From Sorangium cellulosum So ce56 (GTDB lineage: Bacteria > Myxococcota_A > Polyangia > Polyangiales > Polyangiaceae): 64,000 bases of DNA. The stretch's first letter is position 1; every line of letters starts with the position of its first letter. The stretch lies in assembly GCF_000067165.1 (NCBI RefSeq), contig NC_010162.1, positions 744,001-808,000 of the forward strand, given 5' to 3'. Both the position numbers and the translations under genes were made by a program. The notes beneath the pieces are model-generated. The model was not told the DNA's origin and made no database searches. It was given only the letters and a program-made list of their open reading frames with translations. Of the stretch, positions 1-8,945 are shown in pieces.

Positions 1-53
1 CCGCGTCGCTCTCACCTTTTTGGACTGCATGGTTCGGGGCCGTGGGCCCCGAG

Positions 54-111
54 GTCTCGCCCCGAGACGCCGCGCGCCTCGGCGAGATGGTCGACCCCTC
101 CAGGGGTCGAC
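54..111 (+). promoter_or_regulatory. Hairpin-rich leader upstream of nuoA
   Basis: Two inverted repeats lie just before nuoA. GTCTCG/CGAGAC occupies 54-68 with a 3-nt loop. GTCGACCCCT/AGGGGTCGAC occupies 90-111 with a 2-base centre. The second ends a few bases before the GTAGGAG ribosome binding site (about 114-120), so as RNA it could affect access to the nuoA start. The sequence shows the repeats; a regulatory role is inferred. Confidence 0.35.
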
Positions 112-130
112 ACGTAGGAGTGCTCTCTCG

Positions 131-487
131 ATGGCCACCTACATCCCCCTGTTCCTGCTGTTTCTCGTCGCCGCGATCATCGCGCTCGCGATGTTCACGC
201 TGACGTCGCTGCTCGGCCCGAGGAACCCGACGCCCGAGAAGATGATCCCGTACGAGTGCGGCAGCGACTCGACGGGCGGGCGGTTCGTCAAGCCGAGCGT
301 GAAGTTCTACCTGACGGCGATCCTCTTTGTCGTGTTCGACATCGAGGCGGTGCTCATCTACCCGTGGTCGGTCCAGTTCCGGAACCTCGGGTGGACGGGC
401 CTCGCGACGATGAGCTCGTTCGTCGCGCTGCTCGTCGTGGCGCTCGTGTACGTGTGGAAGAAGGGAGCTCTGGAATGGGAGAAGTGA
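131..487 (+). CDS. nuoA: NADH-quinone oxidoreductase subunit A
   Basis: This is the 118-residue membrane subunit A of proton-pumping complex I (NDH-1). It shows three hydrophobic segments (about residues 5-30, 60-82 and 90-110) and the family signature between the first two, including the conserved KMIPYECG stretch. The length matches NuoA. The ATG at 131 follows a GTAGGAG ribosome binding site, so the in-frame upstream extension is not needed. It overlaps nuoB by 13 bases and opens the operon nuoA-B-C-D-G-H-I. Confidence 0.95.
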   Translation: MATYIPLFLLFLVAAIIALAMFTLTSLLGPRNPTPEKMIPYECGSDSTGGRFVKPSVKFYLTAILFVVFDIEAVLIYPWSVQFRNLGWTGLATMSSFVALLVVALVYVWKKGALEWEK

Positions 488-1059
488 AGGCCGGTGGGCC
501 CTCGACGCGGGTGATGGAGGGCTCCGAGCACGGCTTCGCGACCACGCGCGTGGACGCGCTGCTGAACTGGGCGAAGAAGTACTCGCTGTTCCAGTACCCG
601 TTCGTGACGGCCTGCTGCGGCATGGAGTACATGGCGATGGCGAGCCCGCGCTTCGACATGGCGCGGTTCGGCGCCGAGGTGCCGCGCTTCTCGCCGCGCC
701 AGGCCGACCTGCTCTGGGTGGTGGGGACCATCAGCCAGCGCCAGGCACCCGCGCTCAAGCGCATCTACGAGCAGATGGCGGACCCGAAGTGGGTGCTCGC
801 CTTCGGCACGTGCGCCTCGTGCGGCGGCTTCTACGACAACTACACGACCGTCGCCGGCATCGACAAGGTCATCCCCTGCGACGTCTACGTGCCCGGCTGT
901 CCGCCGCGCCCCGAGGCGGTGCTCGACGGCCTCATGCTGCTCCAGGACAAGATCGCGCGCGGCGATCGCACGCCGGCGATCGTCAAGCCGCGCGAGGACC
1001 CGGCGCAGACGACGGAGCACCTCGTCACCCTCCAGCGCAAGGAGCGGAGCCTGCCATGA
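475..1059 (+). CDS. nuoB: NADH-quinone oxidoreductase subunit B
   Basis: This 194-residue subunit B of complex I holds the N2 4Fe-4S cluster next to the quinone site. The cluster ligands are visible in VTACCGMEYM (adjacent Cys pair), CASCGGFYDNY and the PGCPPRPEA motif. The ATG at 475 lies inside the end of nuoA. A longer upstream reading of the same frame is antisense-like and not conserved. The stop overlaps the nuoC start as ATGA, indicating translational coupling. Confidence 0.96.
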   Translation: MGEVKAGGPSTRVMEGSEHGFATTRVDALLNWAKKYSLFQYPFVTACCGMEYMAMASPRFDMARFGAEVPRFSPRQADLLWVVGTISQRQAPALKRIYEQMADPKWVLAFGTCASCGGFYDNYTTVAGIDKVIPCDVYVPGCPPRPEAVLDGLMLLQDKIARGDRTPAIVKPREDPAQTTEHLVTLQRKERSLP

Positions 1060-1709
1060 GCAAGAAGGTCCTAGAGCTCCTCACGGCGCAGTTCCCGGGC
1101 GCCGTGCTGGAGACGCACTCGCAGTTCGGCGACGACACGGCGGTGCTCGATCCCGCCGTGTGGCGCGACGCCGCCCTGTTCCTCCGCAACGACCCGCGGA
1201 CCCTGATGAACATGTTCGTCGACCTGACCGCGGTCGACTACCTCTGGCGCGGCGACGTGCCCCGCTTCGAGGTGGTCTGCCACCTGCGGTCGCTCGAGCG
1301 CAACCACCGCATCCGGATCAAGGCCCGCGTCGGCGACGAGGAGGGCAACGGCGCCGAGATCGACTCGATCGTCCCGGTGTGGAAGGGCGCGAACTGGTTC
1401 GAGCGCGAGTGCTACGACCTGCTCGGCATCGTCTTCAAGGGGCACCCGGATCTCCGGCGCATCCTGATGTACCCGGAGTTCGAGGGGCACCCCCTGCGCA
1501 AGGACTACCCGGCCAACCGCATCCAGCCGCTCATCCCGTTCCGGGACGTGCCGAACACCGGCAAGCTGCCGCCGTTCGGCCCCGACGAGGGCATGAGCTT
1601 CGGCCGCCAGTCGCACGACTTCGCGCTGCGCGGCCCTGGGGCGTCGATCGACGGAGACGAGGCCGTGAGCAACGGCAAGCGCGCGGGCGCGCTGGAGGAG
1701 CGGAGCTGA
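1056..1709 (+). CDS. nuoC: NADH-quinone oxidoreductase subunit C (30 kDa)
   Basis: This 217-residue peripheral-arm subunit C carries the classical 30-kDa signature near residues 118-150 (WKGANWFERECYDLLGI and GHPDLRRILM). Its ATG shares bases with the nuoB stop (ATGA). It is a stand-alone gene, not the NuoCD fusion of enterobacteria. The Gly-rich tail after the conserved domain is variable in the family. nuoD follows after 3 bases. Confidence 0.95.
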   Translation: MSKKVLELLTAQFPGAVLETHSQFGDDTAVLDPAVWRDAALFLRNDPRTLMNMFVDLTAVDYLWRGDVPRFEVVCHLRSLERNHRIRIKARVGDEEGNGAEIDSIVPVWKGANWFERECYDLLGIVFKGHPDLRRILMYPEFEGHPLRKDYPANRIQPLIPFRDVPNTGKLPPFGPDEGMSFGRQSHDFALRGPGASIDGDEAVSNGKRAGALEERS

Positions 1710-1712
1710 CCC

Positions 1713-2927
1713 ATGGAACCCCTGGATCGCGAGCTGGACGAGGCCGAGCTCGACCTACCGAGCGAGCCGATGCTCCTCAACATGGGGCCGTCCCACCCGG
1801 CGATGCACGGCACGGTGCGCATCGTGCTCGAGCTGTCCGGTGAGACGATCAACAAGGCCGACGTGCAGATCGGCTACCTGCACCGCGGCTTCGAGAAGAT
1901 GTGCGAACGCGGCACGTGGTCGCAGGTCTTCCCGTACGTCGACCGGCTCAACTACGTCTCGCCGATGCTCAACAACGTCGGCTTCGCGCTGGCGGTCGAG
2001 AAGATGCTCGGCGTCACGGTCCCCGAGCGCTGCCAGTACTACCGCGTGATCCTCGGCGAGCTGGCGCGCATCTGCGATCACATGATCTGCAGCGGCGCCA
2101 TGAGCATGGAGCTCGGCGCGTTCACGCCGTTCCTCTACCTGTGCCGCGCGCGCGAGATCTTCTGGGAGATCTTCGAGGAGGAGACGGGGGCGCGCCTGAC
2201 GCACAGCTTCGGCCGCGTCGGCGGCATGGCGCGGCCGCCCACGGCCGACTTCAAGGCGATGGTCCGCGTGGGCCTCGCGCGCGTGCTCGCCCTCGTGAAC
2301 GACGCCGAGAAGCTCATCCTCAAGAACCGCATCTTCCTCGATCGTCTCGACGGCGTCGGGCAGATCTCTCAGGAGGACGCGCTCGCGCTCGGCTGGACCG
2401 GCGTCGTGCTCAGGGCGACCGGCGTGCCCTACGACGTGCGCCGGGCGAACCCGTACATGGTCTACGACCGCTTCGAGTTCGACGTGCCGGTCGGCACGCG
2501 GGGCGACAACTACGACCGGTTCATGTGCCGCCAGGAGGAGATCCGCCAGGCGGGGAGGATCATCGAGCAGGCGCTCGAGCAGATGCCCGACGAGGGGCCC
2601 ATCAACATCGACGATCCGCGCATCGTGCTGCCGCCGAAGGAGGAGGTCTACACGACCATCGAGGCGACCATCCAGCACTTCAAGATCGTCATGGAGGGCA
2701 TCAAGGTCCCCGCGGGCGAGTGCTACTCGTACACCGAGGCCGGCAACGGCGAGCTCGGCTTCTACCTGGTGTCCGACGGCAGCGGCACGCCGTACCGCGT
2801 GCGCATCCGTCCGCCGTGCTTCGCCACGACGCAGGGGCTCTCCCAGCTCATCACCGGGCTGATGATCCCCGACGTCGTGCCGACCTTCGGCTCCCTCAAC
2901 ATGATCGGCGGGGAGTGCGACCACTAG
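1713..2927 (+). CDS. nuoD: NADH-quinone oxidoreductase subunit D (49 kDa)
   Basis: This 404-residue 49-kDa subunit forms much of the quinone-binding cavity. Early signatures are NMGPSHPAMHGT and GYLHRGFEKM. The C-terminus ends in the expected form, with DVVPTFGSLNMIGGECDH. The length is normal. It starts 3 bases after nuoC. In many bacteria nuoE and nuoF come next, but here a gap of about 80 bases leads straight into nuoG. Confidence 0.96.
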   Translation: MEPLDRELDEAELDLPSEPMLLNMGPSHPAMHGTVRIVLELSGETINKADVQIGYLHRGFEKMCERGTWSQVFPYVDRLNYVSPMLNNVGFALAVEKMLGVTVPERCQYYRVILGELARICDHMICSGAMSMELGAFTPFLYLCRAREIFWEIFEEETGARLTHSFGRVGGMARPPTADFKAMVRVGLARVLALVNDAEKLILKNRIFLDRLDGVGQISQEDALALGWTGVVLRATGVPYDVRRANPYMVYDRFEFDVPVGTRGDNYDRFMCRQEEIRQAGRIIEQALEQMPDEGPINIDDPRIVLPPKEEVYTTIEATIQHFKIVMEGIKVPAGECYSYTEAGNGELGFYLVSDGSGTPYRVRIRPPCFATTQGLSQLITGLMIPDVVPTFGSLNMIGGECDH

Positions 2928-3006
2928 CGACGGCGCGAGGAGCGCTCCCGTCATCGACTTAGGAAAGCAAGGGCCCTCCGCGGCCCCGCCGGGAATCGAG
3001 AGCACG

Positions 3007-4698
3007 ATGCCTACGATCAAGATCGACGGAAGGGAGATCCCCTTCGAGAGCGGTGACACGATCATCCGCGCGGCGCACCGCGCCGGGATCGACATCCCCC
3101 ATTACTGCTGGCACCCGGGCCTCAGCGTCGCCGCCAACTGCCGGATGTGCCTGGTCGAGGTGCTGCCGCCGCCGGGGCGGCCGGCGATGAGCCTCGACAT
3201 CCTCCGCTGGGACGCGGCGAAGCAGGACTACGTGCCGGCGGCGAAGCCGAAGCTCCAGCCGGCCTGCCAGATGGCCTGCGCGAACGGCATGGAGGTGCTG
3301 TCAGACAACAGCGACCACGTGTCCGAGGCGCGCTCGGCGGTGCAGGAGCTCCTCCTGCTGAACCACCCGGTCGACTGCCCGATCTGCGACCAGGCTGGCG
3401 AGTGCCGCCTCCAGGACTACTGGCTGGAGCACCAGCGCAAGGGCAAGCGGATGCGGCAGGAGCCCGTGCACAAGCCGAAGGCGGTCACGTTCGGCCCGAC
3501 CATCGTGTACGACGCCGAGCGCTGCATCGTCTGCACGCGGTGCATCCGCGTCTGCAACGAGCTCGCCCGGGATCCGGTGCTCTCCGTCCGCGAGCGCGGC
3601 AACCTCGGGGAGATCACGGTCTCGCCGGGGCGCGAGCTCGACCACAACTACACGCTCATGACCGAGCACGTCTGCCCGGTCGGCGCGCTCACGTCGCGCG
3701 ACTTCCGGTTCAAGGCGCGCGTCTGGTTCCTCCGCAGCGCCCGGACCGTCTGCCAGGGCTGCGCGACGGGCTGCAACGCCTACCTCGACTACGATCCGCG
3801 CAACAACACGCCGTACCGGCACCGCCCCCGCGAGAACATGGCGGTCAACACGTACTGGATGTGCGACGAGGGCATGCTCTCGTACCGGCACGCGGTCGAG
3901 GGGCGGCTGCTCACGGCGCTCGTCGGCAACGACGACGCGAGCGTCGACGACGCGCTCGCCGCGGCCAAGGAGCAGCTCGCCGGCCACGGCGACGACCCGG
4001 CGAAGGTCGCGATCGTCCTGTCGGCGCAGCACTCGAACGAGGACAACTTCGCGCTCTACCACCTCGCCACGACGTACCTCGGCGCGACCGACTTCTTCGT
4101 GTCGGGCAAGCCGCTCGGCCAGGGCGACGACATCCTCATCAGCGAGGACAAGAACCCGAACACCCGCGGCGCCGTGCAGATCGCGGCGGCGACCCCGCCG
4201 CGCCCGGTCGCGGAGCTGATCCAGGGGATCGCGTCCGGGCAGTACGCGTACGTGGTCGCCCTCGGGTCGGACCTCGAGGTCGACGCGGGCGAGGCGCAGC
4301 GAGCGTTCTCGCGGCTGAAGGGGGTGGTGACGATCGCCGCCCACGAGGGGCCGCTCGCGAAGGCCGCGCGCGTCGCGCTGCCGGCGTGCTCCTGGGCCGA
4401 GGCCGAGGGGACGTACGTGAACGGCAAGGGCCTGGCGCAGCGGAGCGAGCGGGCGCTGCTCCCGCACGGCGACGCGCGCCCGGCCTGGGAGCTCATCGGC
4501 CGGCTCGGGCGCGCGCTCGGGTACGAGACCGGGTGGAAGACCCTGGCCGAGCTCCGCCGCGCGATGCCGCCCGGCGCGGCGCTTGGTGGAGCAGCCGGGG
4601 CAGCCGCTCCCACCGCGGCGCCCTCTGCGCACGCCGCGCCGGCGCCCGCCGCCGACGGCGCGCGGGTCGAGCCGAAGAAGACGGAGGCCACGGCATGA
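3007..4698 (+). CDS. nuoG: NADH-quinone oxidoreductase subunit G
   Basis: This 563-residue iron-sulfur subunit G has an N-terminal 2Fe-2S ferredoxin fold (HYCWHPGL, then CRMCLVEV, then the Cys before MACANGM). A His/Cys cluster site follows (CPICDQAGECRLQDY) and then further Fe-S motifs (CIVCTRCIRVC and CQGCATGCNAY). The C-terminal molybdopterin-like part is much shorter than in E. coli NuoG (about 900 residues) and ends in an Ala/Pro-rich tail. The stop overlaps the nuoH ATG. nuoE and nuoF, its usual partners, are absent here. Confidence 0.94.
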   Translation: MPTIKIDGREIPFESGDTIIRAAHRAGIDIPHYCWHPGLSVAANCRMCLVEVLPPPGRPAMSLDILRWDAAKQDYVPAAKPKLQPACQMACANGMEVLSDNSDHVSEARSAVQELLLLNHPVDCPICDQAGECRLQDYWLEHQRKGKRMRQEPVHKPKAVTFGPTIVYDAERCIVCTRCIRVCNELARDPVLSVRERGNLGEITVSPGRELDHNYTLMTEHVCPVGALTSRDFRFKARVWFLRSARTVCQGCATGCNAYLDYDPRNNTPYRHRPRENMAVNTYWMCDEGMLSYRHAVEGRLLTALVGNDDASVDDALAAAKEQLAGHGDDPAKVAIVLSAQHSNEDNFALYHLATTYLGATDFFVSGKPLGQGDDILISEDKNPNTRGAVQIAAATPPRPVAELIQGIASGQYAYVVALGSDLEVDAGEAQRAFSRLKGVVTIAAHEGPLAKAARVALPACSWAEAEGTYVNGKGLAQRSERALLPHGDARPAWELIGRLGRALGYETGWKTLAELRRAMPPGAALGGAAGAAAPTAAPSAHAAPAPAADGARVEPKKTEATA

Positions 4699-6461
4699 CC
4701 AGCGTCGAGCTCGTTCTTGCGATCGTCAAGATCCTCATCGTCGTCCTGTTCCTGCTGAACATGGCGGCGATCGCCACCTGGGCCGACCGGCGCCAGGGCG
4801 CGATGGTGCAGGACCGCGTCGGCCCGAACCGGGCGGTCGTCTACCTGCCGTCCCTGGTCGTGCGGGGCATCGTGTTCTTCCCGCCGGCGCTGCTCGCGGC
4901 GCTCTCCGTGTTCACGGCGACGCGCCCGGCGTCCGCGCCGGCCGCGGCCGAGACGATGGTGGCCGCCGCGCAGTTCGCGGTGGCCGTGGCCTGGCTCGGG
5001 CTGATCGTGTTCTGCGCGTCGGCCCGCAGCGGCGGCCCGATCAACCCGGCGGAAGAGGCGCTCGCCCGCGTCGAGCCCCGCAACATCTTCTACGGGGGCG
5101 TCATGGCCCACGTGGCGGTCTTCTTCCTGACGCAGGCGGTCCCGCTCTCGGCGGCGCCCATCGTCGCGCGGATCGCGTGTGTGCTGCTCGGCGCGCTGCT
5201 GCTCGTCACGGGCGCCTACGCGGCGCTGCGCGTGCCCGAGGGCAAGATCCCGCTGCGGCTGCTCGGCACGCTCCACGCCGCGGCCGACGCCATCAAGATG
5301 ATCTGGAAGGAGGACTTCATCCCGAAGAACGCCGACCGGCTCCTCCACTCGCTCGCGCCGCTGCTCGCGATGTTCCCGGCGCTCGTGACGTTCGCGGTCA
5401 TCCCGTTCGGCGACAAGCTCTGCTTCGAGGACAACGGCGACGGGGTCTTCGGCTTCGGGGACCTCCCGCTGCTCAAGCGGACGGTCGATCAGGCGTTCAC
5501 GTGCAGCGGCCACGTCGTGAACCTCCAGGTCGCGGACCTCAACGTCGGCATCCTCTACATCTTCGCGATGGCGGGCACCGGCATCATCGGCGCCGCGCTC
5601 GCCGGCTGGGCGAGCGACAACAAGTTCTCGCTGCTCGGCGGCCTGCGCGCCGCGAGCCAGATGGTCAGCTACGAGGTCGCGATGGGCCTCAGCATCGTCG
5701 GGCTCTTCATCATCTACGGCAGCGTCCGGCTCGGCGACATGGTGCAGTGGCAGGCCGAGCACACGTGGGGGATCTTCGTCCAGCCGCTCGCGTTCATCCT
5801 GTTCCTCGCGGCCCTCGCGGCCGAGACGAAGCGCATCCCGTTCGATCAGCCCGAGGGCGAGAGCGAGATCGTCGCCGGTTACTTCGTCGAGTACTCCGGG
5901 ATGAAGTTCGGCATGTTCATGACGGGCGAGTACGTGGAGCTCATCACGTCGAGCGCGCTCCTCGTCACGCTCTTCTTCGGCGGCTACCACCTGCCGTTCC
6001 TGGACCGCGACGGCATCAACATCGCCTTCGGCGACGCGACGCTCTTCCAGTACAAGATGACCCACTTCGCCGTGAGCCTGACCTACGTGCTGGCGTTCTT
6101 CGGCAAGACGATCCTCATGGCGTGGGTGCAGGTCTTCTTCCGCTGGACGCTGCCGCGCTTCCGTTACGACCAGGTGATGCGGCTCGGGTGGACGAAGCTC
6201 CTGCCGCTCACGATCGTCAACATGATGGTCACGGGCGTCGTCGTGCTGGCCGTCGACTCGGCGCCGGCGGGGCTCGTCGGCGGTCTCCAGGTCGCGGCGG
6301 ACGTCACCCACGCGGTCGTCGCCCTGGGCGGCTTCGCGGCGGTCGTGGCGCTGATCGCCGGCCTGCTCGAGCCGGTCGAGCGCCAGCGCACCGTCAACTC
6401 CACCTCGTCCCGGTTCGCGGCCGCGGCGGGGGGCACCAAGGCGTCGCCGCAGCAGGCGTAG
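4695..6461 (+). CDS. nuoH: NADH-quinone oxidoreductase subunit H with large internal insertion
   Basis: Subunit H joins the membrane arm to the quinone site. The family hallmarks are present: QDRVGPNRA (residues 39-47), LHAAADAIKMIWKEDFIP (193-210), NLQVADLNVGILY, and AAETKRIPFDQPEGESE. The protein has 588 residues, against a usual 330-400. The first two hallmarks normally lie side by side, but here about 140 residues with several hydrophobic segments separate them. A second insertion (about 240-275) carries an EF-hand-like acidic loop, FEDNGDGVFGFGD. The reading frame is continuous and both flanks are conserved, so this is not a frameshift. The start overlaps the nuoG stop (ATGA). Confidence 0.93.
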   Translation: MTSVELVLAIVKILIVVLFLLNMAAIATWADRRQGAMVQDRVGPNRAVVYLPSLVVRGIVFFPPALLAALSVFTATRPASAPAAAETMVAAAQFAVAVAWLGLIVFCASARSGGPINPAEEALARVEPRNIFYGGVMAHVAVFFLTQAVPLSAAPIVARIACVLLGALLLVTGAYAALRVPEGKIPLRLLGTLHAAADAIKMIWKEDFIPKNADRLLHSLAPLLAMFPALVTFAVIPFGDKLCFEDNGDGVFGFGDLPLLKRTVDQAFTCSGHVVNLQVADLNVGILYIFAMAGTGIIGAALAGWASDNKFSLLGGLRAASQMVSYEVAMGLSIVGLFIIYGSVRLGDMVQWQAEHTWGIFVQPLAFILFLAALAAETKRIPFDQPEGESEIVAGYFVEYSGMKFGMFMTGEYVELITSSALLVTLFFGGYHLPFLDRDGINIAFGDATLFQYKMTHFAVSLTYVLAFFGKTILMAWVQVFFRWTLPRFRYDQVMRLGWTKLLPLTIVNMMVTGVVVLAVDSAPAGLVGGLQVAADVTHAVVALGGFAAVVALIAGLLEPVERQRTVNSTSSRFAAAAGGTKASPQQA

Positions 6462-6472
6462 AGGAGGATCTC

Positions 6473-7147
6473 ATGGCGAGAGCTACCCCCAGCACCACGT
6501 GGACGAAGCCGGCCGGCAGGCCGGTCGCCGGCAAGCCGATCCCGCGCCCGACCCGGAGCGCCGACGTCCAGGCCTACATCCCCGAGATGGTCAAGGGCCT
6601 GGGGATCACGATGAAGCACTTCTTCAAGAACACGAAGGAGATGGTGCTCGGCCAGAAGCCCGACCCGGTGCTGCACGCGCTCGAGCCGGGCGTCACGACG
6701 ATCAGCTACCCCGAGGAGAAGCGCCCCTACCCGGAGCGCTTCCGGGGCATCCACCGGCTCACGCTGCGCGAGGACAACTCGCCCCGCTGCGTCGCGTGCC
6801 TCTGCTGCTCGACGGCGTGCCCGGCGCAGTGCATCGCGATCGAGCCGGCCGAGTACCCCGACGGCGATCGGCGGAAAGGCTACGAGCGGTACCCGAGCAG
6901 CTTCGTCATCGACGAGCTCCGCTGCGTCTTCTGCGGCTTCTGCGTCGAGGCGTGCCCCGTCGACGCCATCCGGATGGACACCGGCCTCCACGCGGTGCCC
7001 TACGACTCGCGCGAGCAGTTCATCTACCGGCGCGATCTCCTCATGAGCCTCTCCGATCGCTCGGGCTCGCGGCTGACCGCGAACAAGCGCCACGAGCCGG
7101 GCGACCCGACGCACCCTGGCCTGACGCGCGACCACGCGGATCACTGA
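6473..7147 (+). CDS. nuoI: NADH-quinone oxidoreductase subunit I
   Basis: This 224-residue ferredoxin-like subunit I holds two 4Fe-4S clusters. The two CxxCxxCxxxCP motifs are CVACLCCSTACP and CVFCGFCVEACP. The N-terminus is an extended Pro-rich region before the conserved helix. A strong GAGGAGG ribosome binding site at 6461-6467 fixes the ATG at 6473. It is the last gene of the operon. nuoJ-N do not follow, so the rest of complex I must be encoded elsewhere. Confidence 0.95.
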   Translation: MARATPSTTWTKPAGRPVAGKPIPRPTRSADVQAYIPEMVKGLGITMKHFFKNTKEMVLGQKPDPVLHALEPGVTTISYPEEKRPYPERFRGIHRLTLREDNSPRCVACLCCSTACPAQCIAIEPAEYPDGDRRKGYERYPSSFVIDELRCVFCGFCVEACPVDAIRMDTGLHAVPYDSREQFIYRRDLLMSLSDRSGSRLTANKRHEPGDPTHPGLTRDHADH

Positions 7148-7158
7148 GCCGCTCATCC

Positions 7159-7182
7159 CCCGGCAGGCCGCTGTCTGCCGGG
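7159..7182 (+). terminator. Hairpin downstream of nuoI
   Basis: CCCGGCAG and CTGCCGGG form a perfect 8-bp stem around an 8-nt loop, starting 12 bases after the nuoI stop. No T-run follows, so it may be an mRNA-stabilising or factor-dependent end rather than an intrinsic terminator. A second stem, CCCGGGC/GCCCGGG, lies near 7284-7303, upstream of gatB. Confidence 0.35.
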
Positions 7183-7346
7183 CGGTGGAGCCGGCGCGCT
7201 CTCGACCCCCCTCTCTATCTTCTGCGCGGCGGAGCCGGCGCGCTCCGGCCTCCGCGAGCCCTTGCGCTGTTCCCGCCTGTCCCCGGGCGGCGTAGCCCGG
7301 GCATCTCGCCTCTCGTCCGGCCGAGGTTCTGCTAGAAGGCCGGGTC

Positions 7347-8804
7347 ATGGCGACGACGTACGGCTCCTTCGAGGCGGTCATCGGGCTCGAGGTCCACGCG
7401 CAGCTCCTCACCCGGACCAAGGCGTTCTGCGGCTGCGCGACCAGCTTCGGCGACCCGCCGAACACGCACACGTGCCCGGTCTGCCTCGGCCTCCCGGGGG
7501 CGCTCCCGGTCCTGAACCGCGAGGCGGTCCGGATGGCGGTGAGCGCCGCGCTCGCGCTCGGCTGCGCCGTCCAGGAGAGCAGCGTCTTCGCGAGAAAGAA
7601 CTACTTCTACCCGGACCTGCCGAAGGGCTTCCAGATCAGCCAGTTCGATCGGCCGCTCGCGCTGCGCGGCCAGCTCGAGATCGAGACCGAGGCGGGCAAG
7701 ACGCGCGCGGGGATCACGCGCGTCCACATGGAGGAGGACGCCGGCAAGAACGTCCACGGCATCGGCGGCCTGTCGGTCGTCGATCTCAACCGCGCCGGCA
7801 CGCCGCTCATCGAGATCGTCGGTGAGCCCGACCTCCGCTCGGGCGCGGAGGCGGCCGAGTACCTGAAGCGGCTGCGCGAGATCCTGATGTTCATCGGCGT
7901 GAACGACGGCAACCTCGAGCAGGGCAGCTTCCGCTGCGACGCCAACGTCTCCGTCCGCAAGGTCGGGGAGACGAAGCTCGGCACGCGGACGGAGCTCAAG
8001 AACATCAACTCGTTCCGCTTCGTCGCCGAGGCGATCGACCTCGAGATCCGGCGGCAGATCGCGCTCATCGAGCAGGGCGGCCGCGTCCGGCAGCAGACCC
8101 GCGGGTACAACGCCGAGAAGAAGGAGACGTACCTCCTCCGCGACAAGGAGAACGAGTCCGGCTACCGCTACTTCCCCGAGCCGGATCTGCCGCCGCTCGT
8201 CGTGGACGAGGCGTTCCTCGCCGACGTGCGCGGCGCGCTCCCGGAGCCGCCGGTCGACAAGCGGCGCCGCTTCACCGAGTCGCTCGGCCTCACCCCGTAC
8301 GCCGCGTCGGTCCTGACCGGCCACCCGCAGATCGCGGCGTTCTTCGAGGAGGCCGCGCGCCTCCACGGAGACGCCGTGAAGGTCGCGAACTTCGTCCAGG
8401 GCGAGGTGCTGCGCGACACCCGGACGACGGGGCTCTCCGCGACGTTCCCGGTCGCCCCCGGCCAGGTGGCCGCGCTGCTCCGCCTCGTGGACGAGGGCGC
8501 GATCAGCGGCAAGCAGGCCAAGGAGGTGTACACGGAGATGGCCGGCACGGACCGGGCGCCCGGCGACATCGTCCGCGACAAGGGCATGGCCGTGATGAGC
8601 GACGCGGCCGCGATCGAGGCGGTCGCCGCGTCGGTCATCGCCGCCAACGAGAAGCAGGCGGCGGCGTACCGCGCCGGCAAGGCCGCGCTGTTCGGCTACT
8701 TCGTCGGCCAGATCATGAAGAAGACGGGGGGCAGCGCGAACCCGGCCGTCGTGAACGACGTGCTGAAGCGGCTGCTCGACGGAGCTCCCGCCACGGGCGG
8801 GTGA
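7347..8804 (+). CDS. gatB: Aspartyl/glutamyl-tRNA(Asn/Gln) amidotransferase subunit B
   Basis: GatB of the GatCAB amidotransferase converts misacylated Glu-tRNA(Gln) or Asp-tRNA(Asn) to the correct amide form. The N-terminus shows IGLEVHAQL, then CPVCLGLPGALPVLN and the YFYPDLPKGFQISQ signature. The YRYFPEPDLPPL motif comes before the helical and YqeY-like tail. The length (485 aa) is standard. gatA and gatC are not adjacent. Confidence 0.97.
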   Translation: MATTYGSFEAVIGLEVHAQLLTRTKAFCGCATSFGDPPNTHTCPVCLGLPGALPVLNREAVRMAVSAALALGCAVQESSVFARKNYFYPDLPKGFQISQFDRPLALRGQLEIETEAGKTRAGITRVHMEEDAGKNVHGIGGLSVVDLNRAGTPLIEIVGEPDLRSGAEAAEYLKRLREILMFIGVNDGNLEQGSFRCDANVSVRKVGETKLGTRTELKNINSFRFVAEAIDLEIRRQIALIEQGGRVRQQTRGYNAEKKETYLLRDKENESGYRYFPEPDLPPLVVDEAFLADVRGALPEPPVDKRRRFTESLGLTPYAASVLTGHPQIAAFFEEAARLHGDAVKVANFVQGEVLRDTRTTGLSATFPVAPGQVAALLRLVDEGAISGKQAKEVYTEMAGTDRAPGDIVRDKGMAVMSDAAAIEAVAASVIAANEKQAAAYRAGKAALFGYFVGQIMKKTGGSANPAVVNDVLKRLLDGAPATGG

Positions 8805-8945
8805 CGGGGCTTTCTCCGGCCGCAAGCGTGAAATAGGGTGCCGCCGGCAGGCGCTCTCGCCGCGCGAGCCGGGGCGCGCCCGGCGCCTCCGCCTCGCTGA
8901 AGCCCTGGTCCCACGATCGCCCCGAGCGGGCAGGACATCCGACGC

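Noticed and set aside
4056..6311. Long minus-strand open frame (about 750 codons) across nuoG/nuoH
   Set aside because: It is Arg/His/Glu-rich low-complexity antisense of well-conserved complex I genes, a usual artefact of very high GC DNA.
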